Assembly: GCA_903828025.1 (NCBI GenBank)
Contig: CAIKKO010000471.1
Span: forward strand, 1-16,306
DNA from: an uncultured Sphingomonadales bacterium
GTDB lineage: Bacteria; Pseudomonadota; Alphaproteobacteria; Sphingomonadales; Sphingomonadaceae
Length of the DNA stretch: 16,306 nt
Direction of reading: 5' to 3'
Of this stretch, positions 7,103 to 14,932 are shown in pieces. Positions within the stretch are counted from its first letter, which is position 1. The number at the start of each line of letters is the position of its first letter. The translations under genes and the position numbers were made by a program. The notes under the pieces are model-generated. The model did not search any database and was not told the origin of the DNA. It worked only from the letters and a program-made list of their open reading frames with translations.

Positions 7103-9322
7103 TCAGGCCGGAAATTCGATGCGCAGTGCCATGGATGAAGCGCTGCGACCGACCTGGCGAACGGCGAAATAGCGGGCGGCATCAGTTGGAAGCGCGGCGA
7201 TCTGGGCGGCGGATACCGTCAGGGCGGCGCTGGTGGTCTGCCATCGCAGCGCGGGTGCCGAAGGATCGTCCACGGTGATCTCCCAGCGTTCGGCTTCCTC
7301 GTTAAGCGGCGCATCAACTCCGTCGGGCCATGGCCAGGCACCGCGTGATCGTCTGACCCACGTCAGGGCGACCGATCCGTCCGAAAGCAGCTGCGCAGAA
7401 CCATGAACCGGCGTGAGCGGGCGCAAAGTTGCGGCTGGATCTGCAATGGACACGCTGACTGCCGCTGTATCACCAAGGCCCACGGCGACGACTCTCGTCG
7501 TCGCGGCATCCCCGATCAACGCGGCATCGAGTTGAACAAGGGCATCGTCGATCAAAACAAACGGCTCGTCGGCGGTGTGGCTGTCAATCGCCCATTCCGT
7601 GCCGCCACGCCCGCGGAGCCAATTGCTCAACCGCCATGCGCCGCCGCCAAGTGGGTTCGCCGTTCCGAACTGTACGATTTCATGGCCTACGCGCGCCCGG
7701 TTGGTGCCTTGTAGAAGTTGTTTCAGGCTGGCGTCGCCCAAGGCCTGATCTGTTCCCACGAGAGTCACGTCGAGAGTTGACCGGCGGTCTACCAGCAAGG
7801 GGGATGCGGGCGGCAAAGCAGAGTGCGTGCGCCCCATGCGGGCGCGTGATCGGCCGGTTGAGCCAAGCGAGGCGAGGGCCCCTCCATCCCCGCCCAGATC
7901 TGCAAGGAGCGCGGCACCCGTCCAACCTGCACTCGCGCCTGACGCGGCGACAAACACGTCCGGACTGGCAGAGCTGCCTGTTCCGTCCCATGGCAAACCG
8001 AAGGCCTCCAGCACGGTCGGCGTGCGCGCAAGGTCAACCGCCGCGTTGAATCGTCCGGGGTCGACGGTTGCCGCGCCGGTCGCGGCACTTGTGAACCCAG
8101 ATGCGGTGCAAGCCGAAAGGGAAAGCAGCACACCGTCTTGCTGCCATTCCCACTGCGCAATGCGCCAGAGCCCCGTCGCAACGGGGAGGCGCACGAACGC
8201 GCCGGGGCAAATGGTCGGATCGACTTCGATGACACGGTAATTTATCGTGTCCGCCGGTCGTGCGGCCCTGCGACTGGCATTCCCAGCAAGGGTTTGGGCA
8301 GTGGCCGCCGAAAGAGCAGCGGGAAGCTCGATCATCTGCAGATCGCCCTGCTCGCTCCGGCCGATCCCCCGTTGCAGGCCGGGCTGATAGTCGCGCGCGA
8401 CATCATAGTACCGCACGCCGCATTGCCGAACGCCGGGTAGCGGTTCGCGTTTGCGTGACCAGCCGCTCGCCTTGGCATCTGCGGTTTGCGTATCCTTGTT
8501 CGCGGCGGCGGGTTCCGGAAGGAGAGCGGCATCAAAGCCAGGCACTGGCTCTGCATTGTGGATGGTCAGCGTGCCCCCAACCACGGCAACAGCGATCGGG
8601 ATCGCATCCGAAATCACCGCCAAAGCATCTCCGGCCGATCCCTGGTCAATGCTGAACCCGACGAAGGCCTGATCCAGATCGCTGATGGCCGCTTCCGGCA
8701 GGATTGCGGCAGCTATTTCTCCGACCGAGGTGCCCGCCGTGTCCGCCAGGATTTCAAATGTCAGCGAGGGAATGCGGTTGCCATAGTCGGCAAGTTCCAG
8801 ATCCTCGAAAACCACATAGGCAAGGCCGCGATAGGCTGGGCACCGACCATCGCCTTCGGCTTGAACCATGAGCAAGTCGGCGCTTTGATCGCCGTGCCCG
8901 GTATGGACCCGCATCGTGCCGCCGACCTTGAGATCGCCCTGCGCGCCGCGCAGCAAATTGCCATCAGCCCAGATGCGTCCGATGCCTGCAATCGGACGGC
9001 TGGAAAGGGCCACGGCGAACGAGGCGCTGTATGTGTAGCTCGTCACCGAGGGACGACCCTTGCCGCCTCCCGAGGTAGACTTGTGCTCCATGAGCTCGGT
9101 CGACCAGATAACGCTGCCCGATGCGCGCATTTGACCGAAATGAAGCGGCAAGGCGGTGCCGTAGCTCGATGTCTGGACTGTCAGATCCTTGAGGCGAGGC
9201 CCCTCAACCTTGCGTCCGCCAATGATTGCAGTGTCAATCTGCTGACCGACGAGAGCGCCAATCGCGCCGCCGAGGGGGCCGCCAAAAATGGAACCGACTG
9301 CCGTTAGAAGCAACGTTGCCAT
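7103..9322 (-). CDS. GTA gp15-like tail-tip (megatron) protein, short form
   Basis: A 739-residue tail-tip protein. The N-terminus (MATLLLTAVGSIFGGPLGGAIGALVGQQ) is a glycine-rich hydrophobic helix like that of Rhodobacter capsulatus GTA gp15, which is thought to meet the host membrane during DNA delivery. Next come the hub-like blocks LPLHFGQMRASGSVIWSTEL and YTYSASFAVALSSRPI and IGRIWADGNLLRG, diagnostic of the family's phage-tail domain. The rest is beta-rich, ending in a fibronectin-like stretch (ALTWVRRSRGAWPWPDG, then WEITVDD). R. capsulatus gp15 is about 1,300 residues and has a TIM-barrel domain early on; nothing like it is seen here, so this is a shorter form. Start 9322 is chosen because the helix begins there; the gp14 stop is 5 bp away. 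Confidence 0.88.
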   Translation of the reverse strand: MATLLLTAVGSIFGGPLGGAIGALVGQQIDTAIIGGRKVEGPRLKDLTVQTSSYGTALPLHFGQMRASGSVIWSTELMEHKSTSGGGKGRPSVTSYTYSASFAVALSSRPIAGIGRIWADGNLLRGAQGDLKVGGTMRVHTGHGDQSADLLMVQAEGDGRCPAYRGLAYVVFEDLELADYGNRIPSLTFEILADTAGTSVGEIAAAILPEAAISDLDQAFVGFSIDQGSAGDALAVISDAIPIAVAVVGGTLTIHNAEPVPGFDAALLPEPAAANKDTQTADAKASGWSRKREPLPGVRQCGVRYYDVARDYQPGLQRGIGRSEQGDLQMIELPAALSAATAQTLAGNASRRAARPADTINYRVIEVDPTICPGAFVRLPVATGLWRIAQWEWQQDGVLLSLSACTASGFTSAATGAATVDPGRFNAAVDLARTPTVLEAFGLPWDGTGSSASPDVFVAASGASAGWTGAALLADLGGDGGALASLGSTGRSRARMGRTHSALPPASPLLVDRRSTLDVTLVGTDQALGDASLKQLLQGTNRARVGHEIVQFGTANPLGGGAWRLSNWLRGRGGTEWAIDSHTADEPFVLIDDALVQLDAALIGDAATTRVVAVGLGDTAAVSVSIADPAATLRPLTPVHGSAQLLSDGSVALTWVRRSRGAWPWPDGVDAPLNEEAERWEITVDDPSAPALRWQTTSAALTVSAAQIAALPTDAARYFAVRQVGRSASSMALRIEFPA

Positions 9323-9327
9323 GTCTA

Positions 9328-9741
9328 TCAAATCCCCGTTGCTGGAAGGATGCGAGGCACGCGCCACGCGCCGGCGAACGGCCAGGGCAATGCACCTGGC
9401 AGGAACGTCACGTGCCCGATGCCGGCATGGGCATGGATAAAGCCGCGCTCGACGCGCACGAGCAAGTGCGGCTGCACAGGGTTGACCATCACCAACACCA
9501 CGTCACCGTGATCGCTATCGTCGATGGCGGTGAACCCATTCGCATCGGCAAATGGCAGAAATCCCGATACGGATATGGCCCGCAGCCTGTAACCTGTGGG
9601 GTAAACGGGAGCAGCACCGGCTCGGCGCAAGGCTTCTGCCACCAGACCGACGCAATCGAGACCCGTTGCAGGATCGCGGCCATGCAGCCGGAATGGCACG
9701 CCGATCAAGGTTGCAGCGGCGGCTGCCAGTTCGCGGTTCAT
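9328..9741 (-). CDS. GTA gp14-like NlpC/P60 cell-wall peptidase
   Basis: A 137-residue NlpC/P60-type cysteine peptidase. The catalytic Cys30 lies in GLDCVGLV at the start of the core helix, after the usual LIGVPFRLHGRDP lead. The likely catalytic His is His92 in QPHLLVRV, and a GFIHAHAG block follows as in other gp14 proteins. In the R. capsulatus particle gp14 sits at the tail tip and is thought to cut peptide cross-links in the recipient's wall so that DNA can pass. The start at 9741 has a GGGAG Shine-Dalgarno sequence and lies 11 bp after gp13. A different, much longer open reading on the same strand is an artefact that overlaps gp13. Confidence 0.92.
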   Translation of the reverse strand: MNRELAAAAATLIGVPFRLHGRDPATGLDCVGLVAEALRRAGAAPVYPTGYRLRAISVSGFLPFADANGFTAIDDSDHGDVVLVMVNPVQPHLLVRVERGFIHAHAGIGHVTFLPGALPWPFAGAWRVPRILPATGI

Positions 9742-9752
9742 GTCTCCCGCCC

Positions 9753-10598
9753 TCACCCTTGCGGTGCCGGATAGCGGGTCAGAAGGTCGTTGCCGGGGAG
9801 ATACGGCTCGCCCTGGAAATTGATCGCGTTGCCAAAGCGCGTTGCGCATGTTTCCAGCGTGTGGTCGCAACCTTCCCGCAGTTCGACACGCGTTCCAGTT
9901 GCGGTGCCGATCACGGCTGGGCGGTCGAGCACCAGCGAATCGCTGTCGATAGCCTCGATCCGGCGGGTCAGTCCGGCTTCGGGCCCGTCGATCCAGCGGA
10001 ACGTGCCATCCGCCAGCAGGGCCGTCGCTGGTCCGCCGGTGACCCGCACGGCAGCCGCATCGCTCGAGATTTCCGCCAGTGTCGCCGAATGTGTGAAGGC
10101 GCTGGCCGAAAGCGTGCAGCCTTCGCCGCAAAACTCTGCGCGGCAAGTCGGGGCGGTGCGAGGCACGATCTGCCGCGACAACAGTTCCTTCACCGATCTC
10201 AGCTCGGCGGAAAAGCCTGCGGCCTCATGGCCCACGGCACCAATCGTGCCAGCATAAAGCGTGGTGCGCTCGAGCGTGGACCAGTCAACCAGACCCATCG
10301 CGATGGATCCGCCATCGAACCGCCCTGCCGCGAGGTCCTCCTCGCGGATCGAATCGTGGCTTAGCGCACCGGCCACTTCGGCGCTGTCCGCTTCGAAGTC
10401 TGCAGTACGCCGGATCGCGGAGGGCACCATGCCGGGCGCGGTGCGGTGCACCAGACCGTCAAAGCCAAGGTCGCGGTCGTGGCTGGTGAAGCCTAGTGTG
10501 ACCCCGTCCCGCCGTTCGAGCCGCCACCAGATCGCCACCGTTTCGAGGGGTTCGCTGAACCAGACGCGTGTGCTTTCGGGCCATGAACTTTCAGCCAT
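9753..10598 (-). CDS. GTA gp13-like hub protein (DUF2163)
   Basis: A 281-residue protein of the DUF2163 family, the hub at the tail tip of the R. capsulatus GTA. Typical blocks are VAIWWRLERRDGVTLGFTSHD near the start, then LGFDGLVHRTAPGM, and the C-terminal cysteine region CRAEFCGEGCTLS (about residues 150-165). The ending CDHTLETCATRFGNAINF and then GEPYLPGND is close to invariant in the family. The cysteines may bind an iron-sulfur cluster, as reported for the R. capsulatus hub. The ATG at 10598 is 1 bp past the gp12 stop, with GAGG upstream; an ATG at 10607 would overlap gp12. Intact and full length. Confidence 0.94.
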   Translation of the reverse strand: MAESSWPESTRVWFSEPLETVAIWWRLERRDGVTLGFTSHDRDLGFDGLVHRTAPGMVPSAIRRTADFEADSAEVAGALSHDSIREEDLAAGRFDGGSIAMGLVDWSTLERTTLYAGTIGAVGHEAAGFSAELRSVKELLSRQIVPRTAPTCRAEFCGEGCTLSASAFTHSATLAEISSDAAAVRVTGGPATALLADGTFRWIDGPEAGLTRRIEAIDSDSLVLDRPAVIGTATGTRVELREGCDHTLETCATRFGNAINFQGEPYLPGNDLLTRYPAPQG

Positions 10599-10599
10599 A

Positions 10600-12954
10600 T
10601 CAGGCATCCTCACGCAGTTCGATCAGCGGCACGCTGGGAGCATCGCCAGCGGCAAATGCCGCGCCCGATATATCGAGCCGGTCTTCGGCAAAGCGCACCG
10701 GCACATCGAACAGAAAGCCTGCGCGCACGATCTGGCCCGCTGCTGGCGCATCGGCGAATGCGATCTCCCCCAGCGGATCGAGCGTCCAGGTGCTGACTGC
10801 CGTACCAGCGACGCTCACCAGCACGCTCTCGGCGCGGGGGCGTTTGATCCGGCGTTGCTGGGCATCGCTACCCGAACCGTAGGCCTTGAGCAGCGGGAAG
10901 CGCGCGGCAATACCGTCGCCGACCCCGATCACCTGATCGAGCGGCGTGGGTACGCCGGTCATCGCGTTCGAGCTGTAGTCGGACGGGTCGCGCAGCCGGA
11001 ACCCGCGCGCCTGTCCGCGCCGCGCGCGAAAAAAGGCGATGAGTTCGCCCAGTTCGAGTTCGGAGCGCACTCCGGGGCCCACGTCAAACCGCAGCCGAGC
11101 GTCGGCCCAAAGGCTGTTGCGCCGCTCGAAGCCCGATGCCGTGATCGTCACGTTGGTCGAAAACTCCGGCGTTACAGAGGCAGAACGCCCGATCGCGATC
11201 GGGAAGAGCACGTCGTCGAAAGGCTGCATGAAATCGTCCTCGCTGGCCGCACCGGCGGCGGAATCGGGCAGGCGGGTAAAGCCGTCGCGCGCCACTTGCG
11301 GCAGCGCCCAGAAAAACGTTTCGGCCACGCCCATGTCCCGGGCATCGGTGGCAGCGGCATCGATCAGGGGCCACTGGGTTTCGGCATCGACGGCGTTCAG
11401 CACGAACCCCGAAAGATAGTGCTGCCGCGAGCGGGCATAGCCGAGCCGTGTCTCCGCCTCAGCCCGAGCGCGTGTGCGCCGCGCCTCGAACCCGCCGGTC
11501 AGCCAGTCGTAATCCTCGAGCTGGAGCACGTCGAACGCCGGATAGGCCCAGCCCGTGGGGAGGTTGGCCCGCCTCGCTTCGGGCACGGCCGGGTCGAGCA
11601 CCGTGGGCAAAAACGCCAGCAGCAGCGTTTCGCAAGTCGCGCTGCCGGCCGCTGTCCGCACCGCAGCGGTCAGGCTCGCGGTCGATGCCGCCAGCAGCGC
11701 GCCGGCGGCATCGAGCAGGCTCTTCTGCGCGCTCGTCAAGCTGGCGCCAAGGTCGGCGATCTCTGCGGGTGTGCCGCCCAGCGCAGCGCGGGCCGCATCG
11801 TCATAGAGGCAGATCTTGCGGTCGGCCGTCACCCACCACCATGGTTCGCCTACCTGATAGCGCACCGGCAGCCCGGCATCGGTCAGCAGCCCGGCAAGGT
11901 GAGCCGCCACCATGCGCAGCCAGCCCATCGCGGCGGTATTGGCGGGCGAGAGCAGCGCGGAGGGCGGCGACCAGCCGGTGCGCGCCGGGGTGCCATCCCA
12001 AGCGCGTTGCTGCCAGGCTGCCGGGCAATGCTGGGCGAGCAACTCGTACGACTGCGACAGGATTACCGTGTAGCCCATCGCCGCCGCGCCCGAGAGAAAT
12101 CCGGTGTGCCACCGCTCGGCCGCCACATTCATCGCGGGCAGCGCGGGATCGACCACAAACCCGCCAGCCCCGTCCGGGGCCAGCGGGAAGAAATGGCTCA
12201 TCCCGATGTAATGGTTGATGCTGCCGCGATAGCCGAGGCCCCGGATCGTGCGCAGCAGCCGCGCCGGTGTCTGGTTGTAGCCGTCGTCGTAGCCGGTCGC
12301 GATGCCGATCCCGTGCGGCGGGACCATCACGTCACCGATCGTCAGCATCGGCTTGTGTCCGCTGCAGCGCATCGCGGACAGTTCGGCCCAGCCGGTCACT
12401 GCCGCCGAAAACGCCGTGGAGCTCGCAGATGAATAGCCCGGTGCCACCAGCGAGATGAACATCCGGTCGATGTCCGAGGGATAGACCGGGTCCGCTTCAC
12501 CGGGCAGGAGGAACCCGCCCGCAAGTGCCGAAAACGGCAGCGTGACCACGGCATCGGTGGGCGTCCCGACGGCATAGTTCCACAGCCGCACATACCATGC
12601 GCGCGGATTGCCCGCGCCGTCGCGGCCCTCGATCGTCAGCGTGGGGCCATTGACCGCATCAAGCGGCAGCACGCCGCCCGAGCGCCACCGGAACGACAGC
12701 GTCAGCCGCGCGTAGTCGCGGTCAGTATCGTAGGCGAGCAGCGGGTGATCCCAGCGATCGGCGCTTTCCCAGATCAGGCCGATCAGGTCGCTGGCCTTCT
12801 GGAACACCGCATCGACCCGCAGGGCATCGGGTGCGGTCGTCACGACCGACGCCATCGCCGGGCGCGGGAAATCGACGGTCCAGAAGCGCGGATCGAAGCG
12901 CTGGATCGTATCGGTCGCCTGCACCGTGCGGCGCTTGGCCAGCCAATAGCTCAT
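10600..12954 (-). CDS. Giant GTA gp12-like protein: glycosidase-like N-terminus fused to DUF2460
   Basis: A 784-residue protein. Residues about 576-784 are a complete DUF2460/TIGR02217 domain (ASGFERRNSLWADARLRFDV, then IAFFRARRGQARGFRLRDPSDY and FDVPVRFAEDRLD), the whole of the roughly 210-residue gp12 distal-tail protein in R. capsulatus. The other 575 residues are extra. Residues about 60-195 look like a beta-sandwich. Residues about 205-500 look like an alpha/beta barrel with GYDDGY at 221-226, a strand ending GEPWWW with Glu370, and a strand ending LQLEDYDW with Glu480. The two glutamates resemble the acid/base (N-E-P) and nucleophile of clan GH-A glycosidases; this is inference. The barrel may cut surface sugars at the tail tip. 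The start ATG at 12954 has AGGGA upstream. Confidence 0.9.
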   Translation of the reverse strand: MSYWLAKRRTVQATDTIQRFDPRFWTVDFPRPAMASVVTTAPDALRVDAVFQKASDLIGLIWESADRWDHPLLAYDTDRDYARLTLSFRWRSGGVLPLDAVNGPTLTIEGRDGAGNPRAWYVRLWNYAVGTPTDAVVTLPFSALAGGFLLPGEADPVYPSDIDRMFISLVAPGYSSASSTAFSAAVTGWAELSAMRCSGHKPMLTIGDVMVPPHGIGIATGYDDGYNQTPARLLRTIRGLGYRGSINHYIGMSHFFPLAPDGAGGFVVDPALPAMNVAAERWHTGFLSGAAAMGYTVILSQSYELLAQHCPAAWQQRAWDGTPARTGWSPPSALLSPANTAAMGWLRMVAAHLAGLLTDAGLPVRYQVGEPWWWVTADRKICLYDDAARAALGGTPAEIADLGASLTSAQKSLLDAAGALLAASTASLTAAVRTAAGSATCETLLLAFLPTVLDPAVPEARRANLPTGWAYPAFDVLQLEDYDWLTGGFEARRTRARAEAETRLGYARSRQHYLSGFVLNAVDAETQWPLIDAAATDARDMGVAETFFWALPQVARDGFTRLPDSAAGAASEDDFMQPFDDVLFPIAIGRSASVTPEFSTNVTITASGFERRNSLWADARLRFDVGPGVRSELELGELIAFFRARRGQARGFRLRDPSDYSSNAMTGVPTPLDQVIGVGDGIAARFPLLKAYGSGSDAQQRRIKRPRAESVLVSVAGTAVSTWTLDPLGEIAFADAPAAGQIVRAGFLFDVPVRFAEDRLDISGAAFAAGDAPSVPLIELREDA
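11229..11242 (-). promoter_or_regulatory. Possible internal ribosome binding site and start in gp12
   Basis: On the - strand GAGG is followed after 8 bases by an in-frame ATG (11229-11227), codon 576 of the gp12 gene. Translation from here would give 209 residues, exactly the DUF2460 domain and the size of ordinary gp12. Whether it is used is unknown; chance is possible, as GAGG motifs are common in GC-rich coding DNA. Confidence 0.35.
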
Positions 12955-12966
12955 GCAACAGTCCCT

Positions 12967-13548
12967 TCAGTATTCGCTCAGCGCGCGGCGTACGGCCTGA
13001 GCCACCTGGCGGCTCGACCGGCGCAGGCTTTCCGGGCTGCTGCTGCCTTCGGGGGCGACCACCCGGATCGAGACGTTCACCGAGCGGCCGCCGCCGTTGC
13101 CCCCGCCCGCATCGACTTGTCCCGCCGAGGTTGGCACGAAGAGCTCAGGTCCGCGCTCGCCGACCAGATAGGGCCTGCCGGGTGCAACCGGGCCGCCGGT
13201 CGCGCGCCCCGGCAGGCCAAAGATCGATCCAATCAGACTGCCCAGTCCCAGGATGCCCCCGCCGATCCCGCCGCCGCCCGAACCGCCGATACCAATCGAG
13301 CCCAGCCCGCCGCGCAGGGCCTGCGCCGCGATATCGTCGATCACCCGCAGGCTCGTGCGGCGCAGATCCTCGAACCCGAGACTGCCGCGACGGATCGCGC
13401 CCAGCAGGCCGCGCTCAAGCACATCGCCGCCTTTGCTGAAGCCATCGACCAGAATGGAATCGAAGCTGCTGCGCATCTGGCCGATGTCGGCGGCAAACCC
13501 GTCGGTGCTGGCGCGCACATCGACGACAAGCGAACTGAGACTATTCAT
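12967..13548 (-). CDS. GTA gp11-like tail tape-measure protein (short)
   Basis: A 193-residue protein in the tape-measure slot, close to the roughly 220 residues of R. capsulatus gp11. The N-terminal half is helical. Residues about 80-110 are a glycine-rich hydrophobic stretch (GLGSIGIGGSGGGGIGGGIL and on to LIGSIFGLPG) that could span a membrane. The motif ATGGPVAPGRPYLVGERGPE then LFVP (about 115-140) is a recurring C-terminal block of phage tape-measure proteins. The family sets tail length and leaves the tail first. The ATG at 13548 overlaps the end of the chaperone gene by 8 bp, so coupling is likely. The small size predicts a very short tail. Confidence 0.88.
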   Translation of the reverse strand: MNSLSSLVVDVRASTDGFAADIGQMRSSFDSILVDGFSKGGDVLERGLLGAIRRGSLGFEDLRRTSLRVIDDIAAQALRGGLGSIGIGGSGGGGIGGGILGLGSLIGSIFGLPGRATGGPVAPGRPYLVGERGPELFVPTSAGQVDAGGGNGGGRSVNVSIRVVAPEGSSSPESLRRSSRQVAQAVRRALSEY

Positions 13549-13738
13549 GGGCGTCGCGCTCCATCATCGCGGTGATTGTGGTCCGGTCGATGCCATCGGC
13601 AGGCGGCGGCGCGGCGGCTGTCACGATGGACGCCAGCTCCTCGGGCGTCGCTGCCCAGAAGGTGTCCGGTGTCCAGCCGATCAGCAGCGCCGCCTGGCCC
13701 GCAAGCCGCGCCGCCGCTTCGCCGAAGCGCTCGCTCAT
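13541..13738 (-). CDS. GTA gp10.1-like phage tail assembly chaperone
   Basis: A 65-residue protein of the TIGR02216 / phage TAC type. It begins MSERFGEAAARLAGQAALLI, then GWTPDTFWAATPEELASIV, the characteristic core of the family. It would hold the tape measure during tail assembly. Its ATG overlaps the gp10 stop in an ATGA (13735-13738), and its own TAG lies 8 bp inside gp11. The paired gp10/gp10.1 reading by overlap replaces the frameshift used by lambda G/GT; that comparison is inference. The gene is small but the motif match is strong. Confidence 0.9.
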   Translation of the reverse strand: MSERFGEAAARLAGQAALLIGWTPDTFWAATPEELASIVTAAAPPPADGIDRTTITAMMERDAHE

Positions 13739-14067
13739 CCGCCGCCTTTCAGCACCTGTACGAGCAAGCTGCGCAGCGCCGGTGCGCAAGCGGCAAGCCC
13801 CGCGCTGGTGACGGCTTCGGCAAAGGCTTCCCGGCTCTGGGTGCCCGGTTCGGCGAGGCAGTGCCAGAACAGCGCCACCATTTCGCCCAGCTTGAGTTCG
13901 CCGCCGCTGGCCCGTTCGACCAGCGCGAACAGCGGACCCAGCTCGTCCTCCGCCGCAACCAGCGCGGAAAAAGTCGGCCGCAGCACGTGGGCAATATCAC
14001 CCAGAAGCAAGCCAACTTCGCCGCGATAGGGGTTGGCCGCGGCCGAGGCCTCGGGAGCGCCGCTCAT
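13735..14067 (-). CDS. GTA gp10-like tail assembly chaperone
   Basis: A 110-residue protein matching the 'gene transfer agent family protein' group (PF11836): NPYRGEVGLLLGDIAHVLRP, then SALVAAEDELGPLFALVERA and ELKLGEMVALFWHCL. In this group a small beta-sheet start precedes helices. Role inferred from position: chaperone for tail tube or tape measure. It starts in an ATGA overlap with the tail tube gene (14064-14067) and ends in another with gp10.1. It is intact. Confidence 0.88.
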   Translation of the reverse strand: MSGAPEASAAANPYRGEVGLLLGDIAHVLRPTFSALVAAEDELGPLFALVERASGGELKLGEMVALFWHCLAEPGTQSREAFAEAVTSAGLAACAPALRSLLVQVLKGGG

Positions 14068-14471
14068 ACCTGTGCCACCGCGCCCGAGCTTTCGAGCGTC
14101 ATGGTGTAGTTGCGCTCGCCGTTGAAATCGCCGGAATAGTCGAGCCGCTGCACCAGGAACTTGCCGCGCATTTTCTCGCCGCCCTCGAACGAAAGCTCAT
14201 AGTCGGTGATCGTGCCGGCCAGCACATTGCCGCGCACCTGGCCTTCGGCGGCGCTGCCGAGGAAAATCCCCGCAGCGCTCACGCTGACAGACCGCGTCCC
14301 CGCGCCCGACAGCAGCTCGCGCCAGCCGCCCGAATCCTTGCTCGTCACCACCACGAGCTCGCCGTTGATCGACATTTGCGTCGTGCGCAGACCGGCCACG
14401 GTGTTGTAGGTCGGTGTCGCGGCACCATCGCTGATCTTGAGCAGAAAGGCGCTTCCCTTTTGGGCAGCCAT
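14064..14471 (-). CDS. GTA gp9-like major tail tube protein
   Basis: A 135-residue protein of the TP901-1-type major tail protein family. Typical blocks: MAAQKGSAFLLKI, VAGLRTTQMSINGELVVVTS, KDSGGWRELLSGAGTRSVSV, and SFEGGEKMRGKFLVQRLDY. It forms the hexameric rings of the non-contractile tail. The ATG at 14471 has an AGGAG Shine-Dalgarno sequence, stronger than those of its neighbours, and a 62-bp gap to gp8, the longest within the tail block. This fits a protein needed in many copies. It overlaps gp10 by 4 bp. Confidence 0.94.
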   Translation of the reverse strand: MAAQKGSAFLLKISDGAATPTYNTVAGLRTTQMSINGELVVVTSKDSGGWRELLSGAGTRSVSVSAAGIFLGSAAEGQVRGNVLAGTITDYELSFEGGEKMRGKFLVQRLDYSGDFNGERNYTMTLESSGAVAQV

Positions 14472-14533
14472 CTTGGTTCTCCTGATTGAGAGGAAACGGG
14501 ATCGTTACAAAAAGTGCGGCAAAAGCTTGCGCG

Positions 14534-14929
14534 TCAGACCGCGAGCACGCGGGCCCGGTATTCGAGCACCAAGGCGCGCAGCGCCTCGCCGCGTTGTTCC
14601 GCGCGGGCCTTGACGAATGTCACGCTGGCGATCTGGAATCCCGCTGCGCTCTGATCGGCGGGCAAGCTCTCCATCCGGGCTTCGATGGCCGAAATCAGCC
14701 CCGATCCCGCCAGCTGCTCATTGCCGCGATAGTTGAGCTCCAGCGCGACGCGGATCTCGCGTCCGCGCTCGCTTTTGGTGCTCCAATCGGTGCTCGCGCT
14801 GGCGGTCAGCGCCAGCCACGGCAGCGCCGTGCGCAGCGGCGCTTCCTCGACAATCGCGTTCAGCCCGCCGGAGAGTGTGCTGTCTGCCGCCAGCCAGGCC
14901 AGCAGCACGGCGCGAAAAGCCAGTTCCAT
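14534..14929 (-). CDS. GTA gp8-like DUF3168 tail terminator
   Basis: A 131-residue protein in the gp8 slot. It begins MELAFRAVLLAWLAADSTLS and has the DUF3168 core (LPWLALTAS then the polar stretch DWSTKSERGREIRVALEL). R. capsulatus gp8 is the tail terminator that joins tail tube to neck. The ATG at 14929 is preceded by AGGAG about 6 bases upstream and lies 3 bp after the stop of the 52-residue unknown protein. Complete and of normal length. Confidence 0.87.
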   Translation of the reverse strand: MELAFRAVLLAWLAADSTLSGGLNAIVEEAPLRTALPWLALTASASTDWSTKSERGREIRVALELNYRGNEQLAGSGLISAIEARMESLPADQSAAGFQIASVTFVKARAEQRGEALRALVLEYRARVLAV

Positions 14930-14932
14930 CGC

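Noticed and set aside
9742..10146. A longer N-terminus for the gp14 peptidase
   Set aside because: The extension lies wholly within gp13 in another frame, is Arg/His-rich, and a good Shine-Dalgarno sequence precedes the ATG at 9741.
10261..12432. A 723-codon open frame on the + strand opposite gp12 and gp13
   Set aside because: It is a shadow of GC-rich codon use. The - strand frame carries DUF2460 and DUF2163 domains and normal spacing; the + frame has no recognisable domain and is rich in Arg, Gly and His.
14472..14533. A promoter for the tail genes in the gp8-gp9 gap
   Set aside because: Only a poor -35-like TTGCCG with no -10 at usual distance; the gap is better explained as a leader with a strong ribosome site.
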